Positions 35,107-42,538 of a DNA stretch of 64,000 nucleotides are shown piece by piece (position 1 is the stretch's first letter; the number at the start of each line of letters is the position of its first letter). The notes beneath the pieces were generated by a model. That model was not told the origin of the DNA, ran no database searches, and saw only the letters and a program-made list of their open reading frames with translations. The DNA comes from Quadrisphaera sp. RL12-1S (lineage in GTDB: Bacteria; Actinomycetota; Actinomycetes; Actinomycetales; Quadrisphaeraceae): contig NZ_JACNME010000001.1 in assembly GCF_014270065.1 (NCBI RefSeq), positions 1 through 64,000 on the forward strand, read 5' to 3'. The translations under genes were made by a program, and so were the position numbers.

Positions 35107-36477
35107 TCAGCTCGCGGCCTGGGTCTTGTCCTGGCCGACGATCCCGACGAGCGCCTCGTCGTAGGCCTTCGCGGCGTCAGCGGGGCTGGAGCTGCCGGTG
35201 ACCACGGACTCCACGGCGACCTGGATGTTGCTCGAGATCTGCGAGTAGTCAGGGGTGGCCGGGCGGAAGTGCGTCACCGGCACCAGCGACGAGAAGAACT
35301 TGAACGAGGGGTTGTAGTCCAGGTACGCCGAGTCGGTGGCGACGTCCTTGCGGACGGCGATCTGCGACGCCTCGGTGCCGTACTTGAGGGCGTTCTCCTT
35401 GTTGAGCGCGGTGCTGACGAAGTCGAACGCGGCCTGCTTGTCGGGGGCGTTGGCGCCCACCGAGAGCAGCCAGCCACCGGACATGGAGGTGGAGCCGGGG
35501 CTCGCGCCGTCCTGGGTCGGCATGGGCGCCATGCCCATGGTCTCCTGCCACTGCGGCCAGGCGTTGTCGCCCTTCATCCACTGGCCGGGGAGCCAGGAGC
35601 CGTCCAGGGCGATGGCGATCTTGCCCTGCGGGATGAGCGTGGTGGAGACCTGGCTGCCCAGCGTGGAGTCGAGCGCGAGGCTCTGGTCCGGGCCGAGGCC
35701 CTCGGAGAACACGGTCTTGTAGAAGTTCAGCGAGTCGGTGAAGCCCTTCGACCCGGTCAGCCACTTCTTGGTGGAGGTGTCGTACAGCGGGTCCTTGGTG
35801 CCGTACAGGAGCATCTCGAAGCCCTGCATCGAGGTCTGCTCACCGGCGGCCTTGGAGCCGTAGATGTTGAACGGCGTGACGCCCGGCACCTTCGCCTTGA
35901 TGGTGCGCGCGGCGGAGAGGACGTCGTCCCAGGTCTTGGGCTGCCAGTCGGTGGGGAGGCCGGCCTGGGCGAAGAGCTTCTTGTTGTAGTAGAGCGCGCG
36001 GGTGTCGGTGCCCATGCTCACGCCGTAGGTCTTGCCGTCGTCACCGAGGCCGGCCTGCTTGGCGGTGTCGTCGAACTGGCTCCAGTCGGACCACTTGCCC
36101 AGCTCGTCGTCGATCGGGGCGAGGTAGCCGGCGGCGGCGTCGGAGCGGACCTGGAAGCTGTCCTCGTAGATGACGTCCGGAGCGGTGGCCTTGGACTTGT
36201 TCATCAGGGCCAGCTTGGTGAAGTACTGGTCGGCCTCGGACTCGATCGGCTTGAGCTCGACCGTGGTGCCCGGGTGGGCGGACTCGTACTCGCCCTTGGC
36301 CTTGGTCAGGACGTCGTCGAGCTGCGTGAAGCTCGCGGTCTTCTGGTAGACGACCGTGACGGTCTTGCTGTCGCCGCTGCTGCCGCTGCCGTTGCTCCCC
36401 GACGAACCGCAAGCGGTCATCGCCAGGCTGAGGGTGACGGCTGCTGCGGCGATGCCCGCGATGCGCCTGCGCTGCAT
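35107..36477 (-). CDS. Sugar-binding lipoprotein of the ABC importer
   Basis: A 456-residue extracellular solute-binding protein (family 1). The signal peptide ends in the lipobox MTAC with Cys23 as the lipidated residue, followed by a Gly/Ser linker. Family features are DVIYEDSFQVRSDAAAGYLAPID, RALYYNKKLFAQAGLPTDW, PQGKIAIALDGSWLPGQW and the late AFDFVSTALNKENA. First gene of the leftward operon with a clear promoter and an inverted repeat in its leader. The ligand is probably a manno-oligosaccharide or mannoside, inferred from the downstream GH38 enzyme. Confidence 0.93.
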   Translation of the reverse strand: MQRRRIAGIAAAAVTLSLAMTACGSSGSNGSGSSGDSKTVTVVYQKTASFTQLDDVLTKAKGEYESAHPGTTVELKPIESEADQYFTKLALMNKSKATAPDVIYEDSFQVRSDAAAGYLAPIDDELGKWSDWSQFDDTAKQAGLGDDGKTYGVSMGTDTRALYYNKKLFAQAGLPTDWQPKTWDDVLSAARTIKAKVPGVTPFNIYGSKAAGEQTSMQGFEMLLYGTKDPLYDTSTKKWLTGSKGFTDSLNFYKTVFSEGLGPDQSLALDSTLGSQVSTTLIPQGKIAIALDGSWLPGQWMKGDNAWPQWQETMGMAPMPTQDGASPGSTSMSGGWLLSVGANAPDKQAAFDFVSTALNKENALKYGTEASQIAVRKDVATDSAYLDYNPSFKFFSSLVPVTHFRPATPDYSQISSNIQVAVESVVTGSSSPADAAKAYDEALVGIVGQDKTQAAS

Positions 36478-36495
36478 GGGGTGGCCCCTTCGCTC

Positions 36496-36520
36496 ACTCG
36501 ACGAGTCCTCTGCGACTCGT
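36496..36520 (-). promoter_or_regulatory. Candidate operator in the mannoside operon leader
   Basis: Two overlapping inverted repeats between the -10 and the start: ACTCGACGAGT (36496-36506) and ACGAGTC-N6-GACTCGT (36501-36520). They lie downstream of the transcription start, a suitable place for repression. Candidate proteins are the ROK regulator at 38487 and the LacI protein at 21423. Confidence 0.6.
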
Positions 36521-36531
36521 GCTGGGAGGTT

Positions 36532-36560
36532 TATACATCAAATGGAGTTACCTGCGTCAA
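36532..36560 (-). promoter_or_regulatory. Promoter of the mannoside operon
   Basis: On the minus strand TTGACG (36555-36560), a 17-nt spacer and TGTATA (36532-36537). A near-consensus housekeeping promoter, the clearest in the window, about 55 nt before the ATG. Confidence 0.75.
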
Positions 36561-36841
36561 GAGCCGCAGACCACCGTGATGCATCCGTGACTGGACCCCG
36601 ACCGACCGGTCGGGGTCCAAGCGCGCCAGCCCCTGTCCACCTGCGGCGGAGCCCGCCCGCGAACGCCTCCTCGCGTCCCAGCAGCCGCTCCCGCACCAGA
36701 CGACCACGGCCGTGCCGCCTCCAGGACGTCCCCCTCCGGCGGACACTCCCCCCCCACCGCCGCACCGACGCGCCGTCGCGCCGTCGCTCCAGATCAGCCC
36801 CCGCGCGGTCACCTGCTCCCCCGCCCCCGCCCCTCCGCGAC
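36561..36841. other. Non-coding stretch before the repeat array
   Basis: No credible gene. It contains a degenerate half of the palindromic repeat (CGGTCACCTGC near 36806) and C/G-rich sequence otherwise. Confidence 0.4.
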
Positions 36842-37059
36842 TGACCGAGGTCACCTGCAGATGCGAAGGCCCAGCCCCCCAGCCCCACCGCGACCGACCG
36901 AGGTCACTCGCAGACGCGAAGCCCCAGCACCACCCCACCGCAACTGACCGAGGTCACCTGCGGACGCACAGGCCCAGCCAGCCCACACGTCCGCGACCGA
37001 CCGAGGTCACTCGCAGACGCGAAGCCCCAGCACCACCCCACCGCAACTGACCGAGGTCA
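36842..37059. repeat. Array 1 of the TGACC-N2-GGTCA repeat, five copies
   Basis: Cores at 36842, 36895, 36945, 36998 and 37048 (TGACC or CGACC, then GA, then GGTCA). Spacing alternates 53, 50, 53, 50 bp, giving a 103-bp higher-order unit; 36895-36978 and 36998-37081 are almost identical. Conserved text after the core reads CCTGCGGACGCA or CTCGCAGACGCG. No protein explains it. Confidence 0.85.
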
Positions 37060-37127
37060 CCTGCGGACGCACGGCGGACCCGGCGAACCCGGCGGAAGGC
37101 CCGGGCTCGCCGCGTGCGCGGTCTCCC

Positions 37128-38117
37128 TCAGGCGGCCTCGCCCAGCAGCTGGTCCCGCAGCGACGCCACGACCGCCCCGCGCGAGACGGTGTCGGCCCAG
37201 GTGAATCGGACGACGCAGAACCCGAGGCCGGTGACCGCGTTCTGGCGGCGCCGGTCCCAGATGAAGGCGTCCTCGAGCTCGTCGTCGAGGTCGGGGTGGT
37301 AGCGGCGCCCGTCCGCCTCACCCAGCAGCGGCAGCCTGCGCAGCGGTCCCGGCGGCAGGGGGACGCCCAGCGCCTGGTGGAGCTGGTCCCAGTCGAAGGA
37401 GAAGTCCGCCCGTGCGACCAGCTCCCCGTGACGGCCGAGCACCACGCGCTGCAGCTCGACCGGGAACACTCCGCGGTCCACGCACCTCCACCTGACCCTG
37501 CTCTCCAGCGGAGATGCGGCGCGGCCGTCGGCCATGGCCCAGACGCGCGCGGTGATCGGATGGCCGGCGAAGCGCTCGGCGGTCGCGTGCGCCGCGACGA
37601 GGTCGGAGTCCGAGGCCAGCCCGGTGTGCAGCGCCGAGTCGAGGACTGCGAGCCCGGTCATCGGGTCGAGCCGGGGCACGACGTCCGCCAGCGTCCGCCT
37701 CGGGCTGGTCACGAGCAGACCTCCCAGGTCGACCACGTCGTCCGGGCCGAGCACCGCCCGGTGCGGGACGAGGAGCTTCCGGGGCGCGGCCTTCGCCGAC
37801 CGCGTCACGTGCACGACCCCGGTCCGAGGGACGCCCTGCAGCCCCATCAGCACGGCGGCCGTGTGGTGCGACACGACGGATCCCGGCACCAGCAGGACAC
37901 CGCTGCGCCCCCACGACCGCTGGAGGTCGCTGCCCTCGCGGTCGGGCTCGACCAGGTACGTGCCGCGCTGCAGGCGCTTCCAGTCGCCGGCCGCCACGAG
38001 CATCCTCAGCAGCTGCTCCGGGACACCGCTGTCCAGCACCTGCTGTCGCGTCACGACGTCGTCCTGGGCGGCGGCCAGTGAGCGCAGTCTGCTCAGCGCC
38101 GCGGTCGGGTGGGTCAC
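37128..38117 (-). CDS. AbiEi-like winged-helix protein with DUF559-like C-terminal domain
   Basis: A 329-residue protein. Residues 1-80 look like the winged-helix region of AbiEi-type antitoxins (VTRQQVLDSGVPEQLLRMLV, then WKRLQRGTYLV). The middle has SHHTAAVLMGLQG and TSPRRTLADVVPRLD. The C-terminal 110 residues resemble a DUF559/Vsr-like nuclease fold (ESRVRWRCVDRGV, ADFSFDW, GEADGRRYH, RRQNAVTGLGFCVVRFTW). Such proteins are frequent and scattered in actinobacterial genomes. No AbiEii-type nucleotidyltransferase toxin is adjacent, so a toxin-antitoxin role is not supported. Start GTG 38117 lies 6 nt after GACGGT. Palindromic repeat arrays flank it on both sides. Confidence 0.75.
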   Translation of the reverse strand: MTHPTAALSRLRSLAAAQDDVVTRQQVLDSGVPEQLLRMLVAAGDWKRLQRGTYLVEPDREGSDLQRSWGRSGVLLVPGSVVSHHTAAVLMGLQGVPRTGVVHVTRSAKAAPRKLLVPHRAVLGPDDVVDLGGLLVTSPRRTLADVVPRLDPMTGLAVLDSALHTGLASDSDLVAAHATAERFAGHPITARVWAMADGRAASPLESRVRWRCVDRGVFPVELQRVVLGRHGELVARADFSFDWDQLHQALGVPLPPGPLRRLPLLGEADGRRYHPDLDDELEDAFIWDRRRQNAVTGLGFCVVRFTWADTVSRGAVVASLRDQLLGEAA

Positions 38118-38254
38118 GCGCCCACCGTCGTCCGCCGCCGCCCTCCCGCGCACCCCCCGCGGACCAGCTGTGGACCGCCCCCCTCTCGGCAGGCGCGGAT
38201 CCCTCCCTGTGGGCGCACGACGACGACGGCGAGCGCGGCGGGCGGCTTCGGAGC

Positions 38255-38359
38255 TGACCGCGGTCATCCCCGGGACTGACCGAGGTCACCTGCGAGGGCC
38301 GCTCCTGCGCCGACGCGTCCGCACCTGACCGCGGTCACCCCCGGGACTGACCGAGGTCA
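38255..38359. repeat. Array 2 of the TGACC-N2-GGTCA repeat, four copies
   Basis: Cores at 38255 (perfect palindrome TGACCGCGGTCA), 38277, 38326 (TGACCGCGGTCA again) and 38348. Spacing is 22, 49, 22 bp, so a 71-bp unit is tandemly duplicated. Confidence 0.85.
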
Positions 38360-38373
38360 CCTGCGGGGGGGCA

Positions 38374-38461
38374 CCGCCCGACCAGCCGCCCGACCGGCCG
38401 CCCGACCGGCCGCCCGACCGGCCGCCCGACCAGCCGCCCGCCCGACCGACCGACCGGCCGC
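38374..38461. repeat. 12-bp minisatellite downstream of the ROK gene
   Basis: About seven imperfect copies of CCGCCCGACCGG between array 2 and the ROK stop codon. Probably expanded by slippage. Not part of a supported gene. Confidence 0.8.
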
Positions 38462-38486
38462 CGTGCCGGGTCGGCGAGCGGGCGTC

Positions 38487-39785
38487 TCAGTGCTCCAGCA
38501 GCAGGGTCGCCGACCGGGGGCTGAAGGCGTCCTCCAGCACCAGGCAGCCCGCGCCGACGGCGGCCACGTCCGCGCCGACCAGCGTCCCGCGGACCTCCAC
38601 CGGGTGGATCTCCCGCGCCACGGCGCCGGACTGCACCAGCGGCGGCACCACCCGCAGGAACGTCCGCTCCAGCCGCGACCACAGCGGCCCGCCGAACACC
38701 ACCTGCTCCACGTCGAGCATGTCCACGAGGTCGGTGGCGGCCTTCGCCATGCGGCGGGCGAGGTCCTCCAGCAGCGCCGACGCCTCCGGGTGACCGGCGT
38801 CGGCCAGAGCGCACACCTCGGCGAACGCCGACGCCACCGACGCCCGGTGCTCCGCCACCTCCGCCGTCGGCCGGCCCGCCAGGTCGTCACCGGAGTCGAG
38901 GTCCCACCGGCCCACGCCGAGCCGCTCGGCCTCCCGCACCAGGTGCAGCGGGCCGCTCGACTCCCCCAGGCAGCCGGCGAGCCCGCACGGGCACTCGGCG
39001 CCGCCGCGGCCGGTGACGAGGTGCCCGACCTCCCCGGCGTTGCCGGACGCGCCGCGGTACACCTCGCCGCGCAGCACCAGCCCGGTGCCGACGCCCGTGC
39101 CCAGGTAGAAGAAGACCGCGCTGCCGGTGCCGGTCACGCCACCGGACCACACCTCCCCCACCGCGGCCGCCACGACGTCCTTGTCGAGCACCACCGGCAG
39201 GCCCGTGGCCTGCGAGAGCAGGTCCCGCACGTCCACCCGGTCCCACCCCGGCAGGTTGGGCGGGTGCACCACGGCGCCCGCGGCGCTGTCCACCGGGCCG
39301 GGCGCCGCGACGCCCAGCCCCACGATGCGCTCCCGGTCGACGCCGGAGTCGGCGACGACGGCGTCGACGTCCCGCGCGACGTCGGCGAGCACCTGCCCGG
39401 GCCCGGCCCCGGGCCGCAGCGGGTGGTCCCGACGCGCCACCACGTGGCCCAGCAGGTCGAGGACGACGACGGTGACCACGGCCGGGTCGAGGTGCACGCC
39501 GATGGCGTACCGCCCCTGCGGCACCAGGCGCAGCAGCGTGCGGGGCTTGCCCGGGCCGCCGCCCTGCTTGCCCGCCTCCTCGACGAGGCCGTCGTCGAGG
39601 AGGCGCCGGCAGATGTTGGAGACCGTCTGCGCCGACAGGCCCGTCAGCACCGCCACCTCGACGCGGCTCAGGCCCGTGGCGTGGCGCCGGATCGCCTCGA
39701 GCACGACCACCTGGTTGTAGTCACCCACGCGGGGGAGGTTGGAGCCCCGACGCACACCCGTCGTCGTCGTCCTGGTCGGCGCCAC
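38487..39785 (-). CDS. ROK-family transcriptional regulator
   Basis: A 432-residue protein: an N-terminal MarR-like winged helix (YNQVVVLEAIRRHATGLSRVEVA, then LSAQTVSNICRRLLDDGLV) followed by a ROK sugar-kinase fold with GVHLDP, LGVAAPGPVD, LGTGVGTGLVL, GNAGEVGHL and the zinc motif CPCGLAGCLG. ROK repressors sense sugars or sugar phosphates. Its position upstream of the mannoside operon, same strand, makes it the likely regulator, perhaps through the inverted repeats at 36496-36520. The GTG start lies 6 nt after GACCCT, suggesting a leaderless mRNA; an internal start near 39755 is possible. Confidence 0.9.
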   Translation of the reverse strand: MAPTRTTTTGVRRGSNLPRVGDYNQVVVLEAIRRHATGLSRVEVAVLTGLSAQTVSNICRRLLDDGLVEEAGKQGGGPGKPRTLLRLVPQGRYAIGVHLDPAVVTVVVLDLLGHVVARRDHPLRPGAGPGQVLADVARDVDAVVADSGVDRERIVGLGVAAPGPVDSAAGAVVHPPNLPGWDRVDVRDLLSQATGLPVVLDKDVVAAAVGEVWSGGVTGTGSAVFFYLGTGVGTGLVLRGEVYRGASGNAGEVGHLVTGRGGAECPCGLAGCLGESSGPLHLVREAERLGVGRWDLDSGDDLAGRPTAEVAEHRASVASAFAEVCALADAGHPEASALLEDLARRMAKAATDLVDMLDVEQVVFGGPLWSRLERTFLRVVPPLVQSGAVAREIHPVEVRGTLVGADVAAVGAGCLVLEDAFSPRSATLLLEH

Positions 39786-39923
39786 CCGGCCAGGGTCGCA
39801 CGCCGGGCGCGCCGCTGGTCACGGCGCTGCCGCGATCCGCTGCCGTGGTCACCTGACCGCTCGCGCCCCACGAGCCGCGCCGAAGTCCAGCGCACCGGCC
39901 CGCTCCGCCGTACCGTCGAGGGC

Positions 39924-40595
39924 GTGCTGGTGGAGGACGCCTGGGTGGTCGTGCCGCTCTACGACGAGGCCGCCGTCGTCGGTGACGTGGTGGCCGGGCT
40001 GCGCCGCACCTTCGCCCGCGTCGTGTGCGTGGACGACGCCAGCCGCGACGGCTCGGGCGAGGTCGCCGCGCGCGCCGGCGCCCGCGTGGTGCGGCACCCG
40101 GTCAACCTCGGGCAGGGCGCCGCGCTGCAGACCGGCCTCGCCTGGGCCCTGGCGGACCCGGGCTGCCGCTACGTGGTCACCTTCGACGCTGACGGCCAGC
40201 ACCAGGTGGCGGACGCCCTCGCCATGGTCGAGCGCCTGCGCGCCGACGAGGCCGACGTGGTGATCGGCAGCCGCTTCCTCGACGGGCGCACCCGCGTGGG
40301 AGCGCTGAAGCGGGCCGTGCTGCGCGCCGGGGTCGTCTACTCCAACGCCACCACGGGTGTGCGCATGACCGACGCCCACAACGGGCTGCGGGCCATGACG
40401 CGGGAGGTGGCCCAGTCGCTGGACATCACGCAGAACCGGATGGCTCACGCCAGCGAGATCGTCGAGCAGATCGGACGCGGCGGCTGGCGCTGGGTGGAGC
40501 ACCCCGTGGAGATCCTCTACACCGACTACTCCGTGAAGAAGGGGCAGTCGGTGCTCAACTCGGTGAACATCGTCACCGAGCTCATCTTCAAGTGA
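39924..40595 (+). CDS. GT2 glycosyltransferase (polyprenyl-phosphate sugar transferase type)
   Basis: A 223-residue single-domain GT-A enzyme without membrane helices. VVPLYDEA, VDDASRDGS and TFDADGQHQ (DxD-like metal site) are clear, followed by VIGSRFLDG and NGLRAMTREVA. Similar proteins transfer a nucleotide sugar to a polyprenyl phosphate or wall glycan. The frame is open far upstream, but GTG 39924 lies 7 nt after TACCGT. It is followed by a DUF2304 gene, a common pairing in actinobacteria that supports a membrane-associated complex. Sugar and acceptor unknown. Confidence 0.9.
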   Translation: MLVEDAWVVVPLYDEAAVVGDVVAGLRRTFARVVCVDDASRDGSGEVAARAGARVVRHPVNLGQGAALQTGLAWALADPGCRYVVTFDADGQHQVADALAMVERLRADEADVVIGSRFLDGRTRVGALKRAVLRAGVVYSNATTGVRMTDAHNGLRAMTREVAQSLDITQNRMAHASEIVEQIGRGGWRWVEHPVEILYTDYSVKKGQSVLNSVNIVTELIFK

Positions 40596-40701
40596 CTCCC
40601 ACCGAGCTCCGAGGCACCCGCCCGGGTGTCGACGTTGCTCCGTGTGGACAGGACCGCCACGCTGGGTTCCCGACGGCGTGCACGACAGCGAGGTGGACAG
40701 C

Positions 40702-41148
40702 GTGCTGATCAAGGCTCTGCTCATGGCGGGCATCGGCGTCGTGGCGCTGTTCTTCGTGCGCGGGCACTCCACGGCCCGCCACCAGGCGCTGCGCCGGGTG
40801 GCCGTGGTCGGCTTCGTCGGGCTGGCCGTGGCGTCCCTGCTCTTCCCGCAGACGTGGCAGTCGGCGGCGTCCCTGCTGGGCGTCGGCCGCGGAACCGACC
40901 TGCTGCTCTACGCCACGATCATCGCGTTCCTGGGCTTCATGGCCACCTCCTACCTGCGCACCCGCGACCTGCAGCGCCAGGTCACGGTGCTCAGCCGCCG
41001 GCTCGCGCTCGACGAGGCCGCGGCGCGCGCCGCCGCCGACGACGCGGCTGCCGCGCAGGCCGCCGCCCTCGCTGCCATGGCGACGACGACGGCGGCGCAG
41101 CTCGCGCCGCGGGCCCTGCCCACTCCGCGCTCGGTCGCCGCGGGCTGA
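40702..41148 (+). CDS. DUF2304 membrane protein
   Basis: A 148-residue protein with three membrane helices (about 3-16, 32-50 and 70-88) and an Ala-rich, probably coiled-coil C-terminal 50 residues after TRDLQRQVTVLSRRLAL. Start GTG 40702 has AGGTGG 6 nt upstream; the first helix begins at once. DUF2304 proteins usually follow small GT2 enzymes, as here, and may anchor or activate them. Function of the family is not established. Confidence 0.85.
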   Translation: MLIKALLMAGIGVVALFFVRGHSTARHQALRRVAVVGFVGLAVASLLFPQTWQSAASLLGVGRGTDLLLYATIIAFLGFMATSYLRTRDLQRQVTVLSRRLALDEAAARAAADDAAAAQAAALAAMATTTAAQLAPRALPTPRSVAAG

Positions 41149-41212
41149 CGCCGGGCTGAGGCTTCAGCGCGTTCTCAGCCTCGACGGCGCCCCCGCGACC
41201 TACCCTCGGCAG

Positions 41213-42445
41213 GTGGCTGACGAACCGCGCTGGGGACCCGCGACGACCTACCGGTCGTCGCCGGGACTGCGCCGCGGCGCCGCCGGCCAGCGCAGCGGCT
41301 CCTCCTCGAAGCGCCCCGGCAGCGCCCAGCAGTCCCGCGCGGAGCGCGCCTACCGGGAGGACGGCGGCGGCGCGGGGCGCGTGGGCCCTGCCGCGGGGAC
41401 CCCCCGCCGCCCGAACGCGCAGCCCCCGCTGCAGGGGCCGGGCGCGCGCCGCAGGCGGCGGCCGGTGAGGGCCGTCGTCGTCCTGGTCCTCCTGGCGCTC
41501 GTGGCGTACCCGGTGGCGCTCGGCGCGGTGGCCTACACGTCCGTGACGCGCGTCGGCGCCCTGCCCAGCTCCTCCGCGGCGGTGACGCCGGGGCAGACCA
41601 TCCTGCTGGTCGGCTCCGACAGCCGCGAGGGCCTCACGCGCGACCAGATGGTGCAGCTGTCCACCGGGACCGACGTCCAGGGCAAGCGGACCGACACGAT
41701 CATGCTGCTGCACCGGCCCAGCGGCGGCGGCCCCACGGTGCTGCTGAGCATCCCCCGCGACAGCTACGTGAAGATCCCCGGGCACAGCTCGAACAAGATC
41801 AACGCTGCGTACGCCTTCGGCGGGCCCTCGCTGCTGGTGCAGACGGTGGAGGGCGCGACCGGCATCCACGTCGACGGCTACGTGGAGACCGGGCTCGGCG
41901 GCTTCGCCAACCTCGTCGACGCGGTCGGCGGCGTGCGGATGTGCCCGGAGAAGGCCATCAAGGACCCGAAGGCGGGTCTGGACGTGCAGGCCGGCTGCCA
42001 GACCATGGACGGGCCGACGGCGCTCGGGTACGCCCGCACCCGCGACTTCGACGTCAACGGCGACCTCGGCCGCGCCCAGCGCCAGCGCGCCATCATCGGC
42101 GCCGTCGCCCACGAGGCGGCCTCCCCCGCCGTGCTGCTCAACCCGTTCCGGTCGTTCCCGCTGGCCGAGGCCGGTGGCTCGGCGCTGTCCGTGGACGACG
42201 GCTTCGGGCCCACGGACCTGTACGGCTTCGTCATGGGAGTCCGCGCTGTCGCCGGTGGCCAGGCGGTCTCGCTCAACGTGCCGGTCGCCAGCGCCAACCG
42301 CCGCACCAAGGCCGGTCTGGTGGTGGACTGGGACCAGGCGAAGGCCGAGCAGGTCTTCCAGGCCATCAAGGACGACGACACCGAGTCCGTCAAGGCCATC
42401 GCCGCCGCCGAGTCCACCGGCTCCGCGACCAGCGCCACCTCCTGA
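41213..42445 (+). CDS. LytR-CpsA-Psr (LCP) family protein
   Basis: A 410-residue envelope enzyme that attaches glycopolymers to peptidoglycan. A basic cytoplasmic tail of about 85 residues (ARRRRRPVRA), one membrane helix (about 86-108) and an extracellular LCP domain: ILLVGSDSRE, KRTDTIMLLH, VLLSIPRDSYVKIPGH, NKINAAYAFGG, LGYARTRDFDVNGDLGRAQRQR. The conserved Asp and Arg residues that bind the polyprenyl pyrophosphate are present. The GTG lies 6 nt after TACCCT (leaderless). Downstream of the GT2/DUF2304 pair, it fits a small wall-glycan locus. Confidence 0.93.
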   Translation: MADEPRWGPATTYRSSPGLRRGAAGQRSGSSSKRPGSAQQSRAERAYREDGGGAGRVGPAAGTPRRPNAQPPLQGPGARRRRRPVRAVVVLVLLALVAYPVALGAVAYTSVTRVGALPSSSAAVTPGQTILLVGSDSREGLTRDQMVQLSTGTDVQGKRTDTIMLLHRPSGGGPTVLLSIPRDSYVKIPGHSSNKINAAYAFGGPSLLVQTVEGATGIHVDGYVETGLGGFANLVDAVGGVRMCPEKAIKDPKAGLDVQAGCQTMDGPTALGYARTRDFDVNGDLGRAQRQRAIIGAVAHEAASPAVLLNPFRSFPLAEAGGSALSVDDGFGPTDLYGFVMGVRAVAGGQAVSLNVPVASANRRTKAGLVVDWDQAKAEQVFQAIKDDDTESVKAIAAAESTGSATSATS

Positions 42446-42477
42446 CGCTCCCCCGGCGGGCCGGCAGGGGTACGGAA

Positions 42478-42520
42478 CCGGCGGGCCGCGGCCCAGAGGG
42501 GGTGGACCGCGACCCGCCGG
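42478..42520. terminator. Terminator between LCP and GT39 genes
   Basis: A 14-bp stem with one C-A mismatch (42478-42491 with 42507-42520) between convergent genes. Confidence 0.7.
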
Positions 42521-42538
42521 GGTCTGTGGGGCCGGGGG

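Noticed and set aside
28513-36477. Sulfoquinovose catabolism (YihS-like epimerase with ABC importer)
   Set aside because: The GH38 alpha-mannosidase and absence of a sulfoquinovosidase point to mannosides instead.
37128-38117. Toxin-antitoxin system
   Set aside because: No adjacent AbiEii-type toxin gene on either side.
38374-38461. Coding extension of the ROK gene
   Set aside because: The repeat lies after the ROK stop codon, and only shadow frames cross it.
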